Source: Tistrella mobilis
GTDB taxonomy: Bacteria > Pseudomonadota > Alphaproteobacteria > Tistrellales > Tistrellaceae
Length of the DNA stretch: 64,000 nucleotides
Assembly (NCBI RefSeq): GCF_039634785.1
Contig: NZ_JBBIAB010000010.1
Location: 1-64,000 of the forward strand
Reading direction: 5' to 3'
In this document: piece by piece, positions 57,610 through 64,000 of the stretch
How the letters are laid out: each line of letters opens with the position of its first letter
Position numbering within the stretch: position 1 is the first letter of the stretch
Program-made: the position numbers and the translations under genes
The notes under the pieces: generated by a model
What the model was told of the DNA's origin: nothing
The model's database searches: none
What the model saw: the letters and a program-made list of their open reading frames with translations, nothing else

Positions 57610-59118
57610 TCAGCGCAACAGCCCCCGTACGGCCGAACCGGCCCGGACCTCATGCGCGCCCCCGGTATAGGCTTCGTGGTTATCCTCGATCTCGCCGCGC
57701 TTGTAGAGATAGTTGACCATCATGCCGGCTGACTGACGAACCCCCTTGGCGCTGAGATCGGCGCGCCAGTTGATCCGCTCCACCCGCGCACCATTGGACA
57801 GGTGGAAATGCGCCACGCCGTCCCGTGCCCGGCCGCGGGTCTTCTCCTGGGTAAGATAGCGGGCCGCCAGCCGCATCAGCGGTGCCTTCAAAGCCTCGGC
57901 AAGCTGGGGCTCGCCCGGCCAGTCGCGCTCCAGCGCGAGGGCGAGCGGATGCCCCTCCGCTTCTCGGGGCAGGGCGGCCTTCAGCCTCGACCGTTCCGCT
58001 TCGGAGATGAGTCCCTCGCCGCTCGCCGCCAGGCACTCGTCCAGCCAGGCCCTGAAGCCGGGGATCGGCGACAGGGTCGCAAAGGTCTTGAGATTGGGCA
58101 GATCATGGGACAGGTCCTCGACCACCCGCTTGATCAGGAAATTGCCGAAGCTGAAACCCGCCAGGCCCTTCTGGGCATTCGAAATCGAATAGAAGATCGC
58201 CGTGTCGGCGGCTTCCGGGTCGGCTGTCGGCGCCGCCTCGTCCAGCAGGGTGTGAACATCGTTGGCCAGGCCCTTGACCAGGGCCACTTCCACGAAGATC
58301 AGCGGCTCGCGCGGCATCTTGGGATGGAAGAAGGCATAGCAACGCCGGTCGCTTTCCAGCCGGTTGCGCAGATCCGACCACGAACGGATCTCGTGCACCG
58401 CCTCGTATTCGATCAGCTTTTCGAGCAGGGCGGCAGGCGCATCCCAGGTGATCCGGGTCAGGTCCAGGAGACCAATGTCGAACAGGCCCGACAGCACCTC
58501 GCGCAGTTCGTGCTCCATGCCCCGCGCGGCCGGGTCGGTGCGGGCCAGCGGCAGCAGGTCGGCGCGCAGATCCACCAGGAACTTCACGCCCTGGGGCAGG
58601 CTGCTGAACTGGCGCAGCAATCGGGCCCGCGGGCTGACCAGCGTCGCCCGCAGCCGCTCCAGTGCCGCCACCCGCGCCGTCTGGTTCGTCCCCGCCTCGC
58701 GCACCGCCAGCATGGCGGTATCCAACTCGCCCGGCGGCACGTCGAATTCATTGGCGAGCAGGCCAAGGAGGGCAGCTTTGCCCTTCGGGGCCAGCCCCAG
58801 ATAGACCTGTCCCAGTTCGGCCGTGCGCGCCCGTGCCGACACCTCGCCGCCCACGGCATCCAGCGACTGACGGATCAGCGCCCGGATCCGGTCCAGATCC
58901 TCGGCCGGCAGGTCGGGGCGGATCGGCGCACCGATGCGCGCCCGCGCCTGCTGCGAGACCTCGCGCCACAGCCGGTTCAGCCGGTCCAGGGTCCGGTCGA
59001 AAAAGCCCGGCCCCTCGGCACCGGCATCGGTCGCAGGGGGCGGCGTGACGGCAGCTCCGGCGTGAACGGGAAGTGTGGTCTGCACGGCTGTCTGCACTGG
59101 CGTCACGGTGTCGGTCAC
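57610..59118 (-). CDS. mlyCD: Malonyl-CoA decarboxylase
   Basis: 502-residue enzyme converting malonyl-CoA to acetyl-CoA and CO2. The N-terminal helical domain is followed by a GNAT-like catalytic domain with AIFYSISNAQKGLAGFSFGN and KTFATLSPIPGFRAWL, where the Ser and His of the active site fall (TLSPIPGF, and HFHLSNGA near the end). The start is a GTG at 59118 with a perfect AGGAGG site 8 nt upstream. It lies 104 nt downstream of the NAD(P)HX repair gene. A peroxisomal or mitochondrial signal is not expected in bacteria. Confidence 0.93.
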   Translation of the reverse strand: MTDTVTPVQTAVQTTLPVHAGAAVTPPPATDAGAEGPGFFDRTLDRLNRLWREVSQQARARIGAPIRPDLPAEDLDRIRALIRQSLDAVGGEVSARARTAELGQVYLGLAPKGKAALLGLLANEFDVPPGELDTAMLAVREAGTNQTARVAALERLRATLVSPRARLLRQFSSLPQGVKFLVDLRADLLPLARTDPAARGMEHELREVLSGLFDIGLLDLTRITWDAPAALLEKLIEYEAVHEIRSWSDLRNRLESDRRCYAFFHPKMPREPLIFVEVALVKGLANDVHTLLDEAAPTADPEAADTAIFYSISNAQKGLAGFSFGNFLIKRVVEDLSHDLPNLKTFATLSPIPGFRAWLDECLAASGEGLISEAERSRLKAALPREAEGHPLALALERDWPGEPQLAEALKAPLMRLAARYLTQEKTRGRARDGVAHFHLSNGARVERINWRADLSAKGVRQSAGMMVNYLYKRGEIEDNHEAYTGGAHEVRAGSAVRGLLR

Positions 59119-59222
59119 GGCGGTCCTCCTTCGGCTCTTGCGGCCCTCCAGAGGATCAGGGGATGCGGACCTCCGCGTTCAAGTCTTGACATGCCCGCGA
59201 GTGGTGAAGCTTTCGTGGCATC

Positions 59223-60806
59223 TCAGCCGTCGAGCCCGAAGCCCAGCGGATCGAGGGTCGGGTCGGTGCCCGGCGCCACCGCATCCAGCACCGCAGGCAG
59301 GGCATCGGGCAGGTCTTCTGCGATCAGCCCGCGCGGCAGGCGGCGGGCGGCGGCGCCATGCAGCCACACTGCCGCGGCCGCAGCCTCGAAGGCCGGCAGC
59401 CCCTGGGCCAGCAGGCCACCGGTGATGCCGGCCAGCACATCCCCTGCCCCGGCGGTCGCAAGGCGCGCCGGCGCATTACCATTGATCGCGATGCGCGCCC
59501 CGCCACCACTCCCGGCCCCGGCCCCGCCGGGTGCCGCGATCACACTGTCGGCCCCTTTCAGCACCACCACCGCCCCGGTACGGTCGGCGGCCATCCGGGC
59601 CCGATCCAGGCGGCCGGCATCGGACAGGTCGGGAAAGATCCGGGCAAACTCGCCGTCATGCGGCGTCAGCACCACCCGTGCCCCGTCGCCGGTCACTTCG
59701 CGGATCTGGTCGAACAGCAGGTCGGGTGTCGCCGCAAAGGCGGTCAGCGCGTCGGCATCCAGCACCGCGGCCGGCAGCCGGGCCAGTGCCCGGCGCACCC
59801 AGTCGCGGGTCAGCGCATCCACCCCCTGCCCCGGCCCCAGCACGGCCGCCGCCACCTTGCGATCGCGGAGCAGCTGCTCGAAGGCTTCAGGGGTCGGCGC
59901 CACCCGGGTCATCACCGCAGGGTCGGCGCCGGCGTAGATAGAGAGCGCATCCGACAGGCAGGCGATCGTCACCAGCCCGGCCCCGGCCCGCAGGCCCGCC
60001 CGGGCCGCAAGCCGCGCCGCCCCCGCCGTCTCGGGCGGGCCGCCCGCCACCACCAGATGGCCGCGCCGGTATTTATGGTCCGAGGCGACGGGCGCACCCA
60101 GGGCGTGGCGCCAGAGCGACGGCCGGTTGAGCATGGTCACCGGCGTAATCTCGCGCAGCACCCCGTCCTGAATGCCGATATCGGCGATCACCAGCCGGCC
60201 ACGCAGGGCGCGGCCCGGCATCAGCCAATGGCCGGGCTTGGGCCTGAAGAACGACACGGTCAACATGGCCGGCGCCGCCATGCCCATCACCGCGCCGTCA
60301 TCCCCCGACACGCCGCTCGGCACATCGACCGCGACCACCGCCGCCGGCGAGGCGGCGAGCGAGGCCAGAAGATCGGCCACCTCCCCCTCGATCGGCCGCG
60401 ACAGCCCGGCCCCGAACAGCGCATCGATCACCACCGGTGGCGCGGTCTCGTCGGGCGCGGCCGCAAAACGGGCGGCTGCCTCAGAAATCGGCAGCACGCT
60501 GCCCATCCACTGATCAGCGGCCAGACGGGCATCGCCCCGAAGCGCCCCGCGTGCCACCATCGACGCCACCTCCACCGGCCAACCGGCCGTGGCGAGATGC
60601 CGGGCGGCCACCCAGCCATCGCCGCCGTTATTGCCGGGGCCCGCCAGCACGAGAACACGCCTCGGTTGCGGCCCAAGGGCAGCCATCACCTCCTGCGCCA
60701 CGGCTGCCCCGGCCGCTTCCATCAGCGTGATGCCGGCGGTGCCACCGGCGATGGTGGCCTGGTCGGCGCGGCCCATCTCGGCACAGGTCAACAGCTCGTG
60801 GCTCAT
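59223..60806 (-). CDS. nnr: Bifunctional NAD(P)HX epimerase/dehydratase
   Basis: 527-residue repair enzyme. The N-terminal epimerase domain (NnrE, residues 1-205) has LAGPGNNGGDGWVAARHL and IDALFGAGLSRP. The C-terminal ADP-dependent dehydratase (NnrD, about 225-525) has KYRRGHLVVAGG, VVLTPHDGEFARIF and the ATP/ADP site GAGDVLAGITGGLLAQG. Together they return hydrated NADH/NADPH to the normal cofactor. The ATG at 60806 gives MSHELLTCAEM. It is divergent from a small hypothetical gene. Confidence 0.95.
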   Translation of the reverse strand: MSHELLTCAEMGRADQATIAGGTAGITLMEAAGAAVAQEVMAALGPQPRRVLVLAGPGNNGGDGWVAARHLATAGWPVEVASMVARGALRGDARLAADQWMGSVLPISEAAARFAAAPDETAPPVVIDALFGAGLSRPIEGEVADLLASLAASPAAVVAVDVPSGVSGDDGAVMGMAAPAMLTVSFFRPKPGHWLMPGRALRGRLVIADIGIQDGVLREITPVTMLNRPSLWRHALGAPVASDHKYRRGHLVVAGGPPETAGAARLAARAGLRAGAGLVTIACLSDALSIYAGADPAVMTRVAPTPEAFEQLLRDRKVAAAVLGPGQGVDALTRDWVRRALARLPAAVLDADALTAFAATPDLLFDQIREVTGDGARVVLTPHDGEFARIFPDLSDAGRLDRARMAADRTGAVVVLKGADSVIAAPGGAGAGSGGGARIAINGNAPARLATAGAGDVLAGITGGLLAQGLPAFEAAAAAVWLHGAAARRLPRGLIAEDLPDALPAVLDAVAPGTDPTLDPLGFGLDG

Positions 60807-60894
60807 GGCGCGGGGGTCCTTCCGGCAATCGGCGACAGCCGCGCGGACAAGGGCCCGTACGGCACGCCCCGCATCTTCGACGTGCGGGCCGGCT

Positions 60895-60924
60895 TTGACA
60901 AGAATCCTGCCCCACACCTAAAGT
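60895..60924 (+). promoter_or_regulatory. Candidate promoter for the two downstream plus-strand genes
   Basis: A perfect TTGACA (60895-60900) and TAAAGT (60919-60924), 18 nt apart, predict a start near 60931, about 50 nt before the 60982 ATG. Confidence 0.6.
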
Positions 60925-60981
60925 TCGGAATGTCACACTGCCCGACATGGACCCCAATCACCCCCGGAGGCCCTGGAGACG

Positions 60982-61350
60982 ATGGCGACCACACCGCCCT
61001 GGAGCGTGAAAGGCGTCGACCGAGACGCCCGCGACATCGCCAAACGCGCCGCCCAGGCGTCCGGGCAGACGCTCGGCATCTGGCTCGCCGAGGCGATCCG
61101 TGCCTTCGCCGAAGCCCAGGCCGTTCATGCCGCAGAGAGCACCAGCTGGGGGGATCCCACCGCCCCGGCGCCGGCCGCCGCAGCGGCCGCACCGGTGGAT
61201 GACGGCCGCATCGCCGAGATCGAAGAGCGGCTCGCCCGGCTGGAAGCGGCCCTGAACGAGCATCGCGAGCGCTCGGAACACGCCCTGGCCGATCTTGCCC
61301 GCGGTTTCGTCGCTCTGGCCGAGAAGCGCAGCGCACCGCCTGCCGGCTGA
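60982..61350 (+). CDS. Small hypothetical protein with PodJ-like N-terminal motif and coiled coil
   Basis: 122-residue cytoplasmic protein. Residues 6-40 (PWSVKGVDRDARDIAKRAA, then GQTLGIWLAEAI) resemble the short helix-turn-helix or ribbon-like segment seen at the start of PodJ and related polarity proteins in alphaproteobacteria. A Pro/Ala linker (55-70) leads to a heptad-patterned helix, IAEIEERLARLEAALNEH (about 75-110), a likely dimeric coiled coil. A promoter lies upstream. The EEP-family gene follows after 11 nt, so they form one transcript. Function unknown. Confidence 0.7.
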   Translation: MATTPPWSVKGVDRDARDIAKRAAQASGQTLGIWLAEAIRAFAEAQAVHAAESTSWGDPTAPAPAAAAAAPVDDGRIAEIEERLARLEAALNEHRERSEHALADLARGFVALAEKRSAPPAG

Positions 61351-61361
61351 TCGCCGCAGTC

Positions 61362-61964
61362 ATGCGCATCCTCTGCTGGAACCTGAAGCGCCCCGACGGC
61401 CGCCGCCTCAGAGGCATCGCCGAACGACTGCGGGATCTTGGGGTGGAGCTGCTGATGGCGCAGGAAACCCGGCCTGAGGACGGTCCGGCGCTCGGCCGGC
61501 TGCTGGGCGGAGCATCGGCCTTCACCGCCGCCTTCCCGCTCCGCCAGAGTGCTGAAGGCCATCTCCTCTGGCGGCGGCACGGTCCGGTCGGGCCGGTTCA
61601 GCCGTTGAGTTTCGGTGGCTGGCCCTGGCCGCGCGTGGCGCAGCTTTTCCGACTTGTGCCCGATGGGCCGGTCGCCGCCAATCTGCAGCTCTCCCATGGC
61701 CCTCTCGCCCGTCGGCGGGAGCTGGGTGTGGTGGCGGGCCACCGCCCTGCCCTGATCGCAGGCGACCTCAACTGGCCCGAAGCCCTGCACCTGTCCGGCT
61801 GGCACGATGCCACCCCCATCGGGGGCAGCTTCCGCCTGGGTCCGCTCAGGCTTCGTCTCGACCGGGTGCTGGTTGCCGACATCCTGCCGCAGCCATCGGT
61901 CCGCATCCTGCCGCATGACGGCCTCTCCGACCATGACGCCCTGCTGATCGATCTGCCTCTCTGA
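61362..61964 (+). CDS. Endonuclease/exonuclease/phosphatase family protein
   Basis: 200-residue compact EEP-fold protein. The motifs are CWNLKRP (Asn), LLMAQETR (Glu, metal ligand), LIAGDLNWPE (Asp/Asn) and LSDHDALL (Asp-His) in the usual order, so the catalytic set is complete. At 200 residues it is shorter than exonuclease III (about 260-270). The substrate (DNA, RNA, lipid or phosphoprotein) cannot be told. It shares a transcript with the preceding small gene and ends before a bidirectional-looking hairpin. Confidence 0.8.
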   Translation: MRILCWNLKRPDGRRLRGIAERLRDLGVELLMAQETRPEDGPALGRLLGGASAFTAAFPLRQSAEGHLLWRRHGPVGPVQPLSFGGWPWPRVAQLFRLVPDGPVAANLQLSHGPLARRRELGVVAGHRPALIAGDLNWPEALHLSGWHDATPIGGSFRLGPLRLRLDRVLVADILPQPSVRILPHDGLSDHDALLIDLPL

Positions 61965-62000
61965 GCCGTGCGTCGTTCGGTAACCGGCCGCCTGGCCTGA

Positions 62001-62040
62001 AAAGACAAAAGGCGCAGACCCCGCAGGGATCCACGCCTTT
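62001..62040 (-). terminator. Rho-independent terminator after tRNA-His
   Basis: On the minus strand AAAGGCG pairs with CGCCTTT (62034-62040 with 62008-62014), with inner GATCCC/GGGGTC pairing, and is followed by TGTCTTTT. It can also serve the convergent EEP gene, though the plus-strand T-tract is weak. Confidence 0.75.
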
Positions 62041-62098
62041 CTCAAGTCTTTAGTCCGGGTCTCGACCGCCGCGCCGTTCTGAACGGCAAGAGGGGGAG

Positions 62099-62176
<78 letters not shown>

Positions 62177-62254
62177 ACCGGAGTGCCGCTTCTCTAATAC
62201 GCCAGCCCGTGGCGGGTCAAGCGGTTTGTGAAGCGGCGCCCTGAGTTTTTCGGC

Positions 62255-63442
62255 TCAGGCGCTGCGGGCCTGCTGAAAGCCGCCGGCGGCAAAGAAGCGC
62301 TCCAGCCGGGCAACCGCCTCTTCCAGAACGCTTTCCCGCTTACAGAAGCAGAAGCGGACGAAGTTGCGGATGTCGCCCGCCTGATAGAAGGCGCTGAACG
62401 GCAGGCAGGTCACCCCGGCCTCCACCGTCAGACGGCGGCTGAACTCCACGTCATCCATGTCGCCGACCAGCGGCCGGATGTCGGCGCCGATGAAATAGGT
62501 GCCTTCCGCCGCCAGCACATCAAAGCCCACCCGGCGCAGCCCGGCCGAGAGCAGATCGCGCTTGGCGGCGAGATCGGCTGCCAGACCGTCGAAATAGCTG
62601 CGGTCCATGGTCAGGCCATGGGCGACGGCCCGCTGGAGATTGGGCGCGGTGGTGAAGGTCAGGAACTGATGCGCCCGGCCGAGGGCGGCGGCGATCGGCG
62701 CGTCGGCGACCAGGTAGCCGACTTTCCAGCCGGTGAGCGAAAAGGTCTTGCCGGCAGAGCCGACCCGGACGGTACGCTCGCGCATGCCGGGCAGGGTCAT
62801 CATCGGCCGGTGTGCCCGGCCGTCGAAAACCAGATGCTCATGCACCTCGTCGCAGACGACGACCGCGTTGTGCGCCTTGACCAGATCGGCCAGGAAGGTG
62901 AGATCGTCGTCGCTGAACACCTTGCCGGTGGGGTTCATCGGCGAATTCATCAGCAGCATGCGGGTCTTGGGCCCGAAGGCGGCCGTCAGCGCCTCGCGCG
63001 GCAGCTGCCAGTGCGGCGGCTCCACCCGCACCAGCTTCGGCACCGCGCCCGCCAGCTGCACGATCGGCAGATAGCTGTCATAGAGCGGCTCGATCAGCAC
63101 GACCTCGTCGCCGGGGTTGAGCAGGCCCAGCAGGGCCGCTGCCAGGGCCTCGGTCGCCCCCGAGGTCACGATCACCTCGCGCATCGGGTCGACCTCGATA
63201 CCGTAGAAGCGGTGGTCATGCTCGGCCACCGCCCGGCGCAGCTCGGGGATCCCCGCCATCGGCGGATACTGGTTGCCGCCGGCCATGAGGGCGTCGGCGG
63301 CCACGCGCCGCACCTCCTCGGGTCCTTCCCAGTCGGGGAAGCCCTGGCCGAGATTGACGGCCCCGTGCTCCTGCGCAAGCGCGCTCATCACGGTAAAGAT
63401 GGTGGTGCCATAGCCGGAGAGGATCTGATTGGCGAACTGCAC
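62255..63442 (-). CDS. Class I/II PLP-dependent aminotransferase (methionine/kynurenine-oxoglutarate type)
   Basis: 395-residue fold-type I aminotransferase. VNLGQGFPDWEGPEEV near the N-terminus, MNSPMNPTGKVF, the aspartate in VVCDEVHEHLVFDG and the PLP lysine in GSAGKTFSLTGWKVGY place it with the YbdL/KAT subgroup, which acts on methionine, kynurenine or aromatic amino acids. The start is a GTG at 63442 with AGGA 8 nt upstream; a GTG at 63484 has no ribosome site. It is divergent from glnB. Exact substrate open. Confidence 0.9.
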   Translation of the reverse strand: MQFANQILSGYGTTIFTVMSALAQEHGAVNLGQGFPDWEGPEEVRRVAADALMAGGNQYPPMAGIPELRRAVAEHDHRFYGIEVDPMREVIVTSGATEALAAALLGLLNPGDEVVLIEPLYDSYLPIVQLAGAVPKLVRVEPPHWQLPREALTAAFGPKTRMLLMNSPMNPTGKVFSDDDLTFLADLVKAHNAVVVCDEVHEHLVFDGRAHRPMMTLPGMRERTVRVGSAGKTFSLTGWKVGYLVADAPIAAALGRAHQFLTFTTAPNLQRAVAHGLTMDRSYFDGLAADLAAKRDLLSAGLRRVGFDVLAAEGTYFIGADIRPLVGDMDDVEFSRRLTVEAGVTCLPFSAFYQAGDIRNFVRFCFCKRESVLEEAVARLERFFAAGGFQQARSA

Positions 63443-63568
63443 GGCCCGTTCCTGCTGATGCGCCGACCCGGATTTATCAATCACGGGTTGGGTTGAAGAG
63501 AGATGAGGTCCCGAGGATCGCAGAAGCCGGGCCATCCGACAAGGCGGCCGCACAGATGCTGGCCCGAC

Positions 63569-64000
<432 letters not shown>

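Overview
The window is GC-rich chromosomal DNA of an alphaproteobacterium. The supporting evidence is the intact 14-gene nuo block that runs on into birA, coaX, rnj, mce and a DUF1467 gene, the tig-clpP-clpX-lon-hup block, the alaC-hom-glpX-recJ order, RNase J, and a class I PHA synthase. Gene content fits a Rhodospirillales-type organism (Tistrella-like is possible), but the genus cannot be proven from sequence alone. Most of the window is core genome. No IS element, integrase, CRISPR array, rRNA or replication origin was seen.

Layout. 1-1000: an AT-richer hypothetical gene with an unclear 5' end, then tRNA-Glu. 1.2-3.9 kb: a three-gene iron/cobalamin-type ABC importer. 3.9-9.6 kb (minus): alaC-hom-glpX-recJ, linking aspartate-family amino acids, gluconeogenesis and DNA repair. 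9.7-12.3 kb: an OmpA-like lipoprotein divergent from phaC. 12.3-14.4 kb: a yeiE-type LysR regulator and the yeiH-type exporter. 14.6-19.2 kb: gamma-carbonic anhydrase, LolD/LolCE, a PCMT-like methyltransferase and a secreted hypothetical. 19.3-26.0 kb: a purine permease, a candidate structured non-coding RNA, and two divergent regulator/target pairs (AraC with MFS, LysR with a quinone oxidoreductase), plus a LysE exporter.

26.0-44.7 kb is one long minus-strand block: complex I (nuoA to nuoN in canonical order) followed by birA, coaX, rnj, mce and DUF1467. Overlapping stop/start codons suggest strong translational coupling. 45.2-47.1 kb: tRNA-Asp, a Baeyer-Villiger monooxygenase and tRNA-Val. 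47.4-54.3 kb: the protein quality-control block (HU, Lon, ClpX, ClpP, trigger factor). 54.6-57.5 kb: an accessory pair, a tailspike-like beta-helix protein and a membrane acyltransferase, placed next to tRNA-Leu. 57.6-64 kb: malonyl-CoA decarboxylase, NAD(P)HX repair enzyme, a small PodJ-like protein, an EEP nuclease, tRNA-His, an aminotransferase, and the start of glnB behind a sigma-54-type promoter.

The most interesting unexplained items are non-coding. There is a free-standing RNA of about 315 nt with its own promoter and terminator (20.77-21.09 kb). A structured element lies between hup and tRNA-Val. An 18-nt tandem repeat lies between clpP and clpX, and a three-tier stem lies between tig and clpP. 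The tailspike/acyltransferase pair at tRNA-Leu is the main accessory protein-coding locus.
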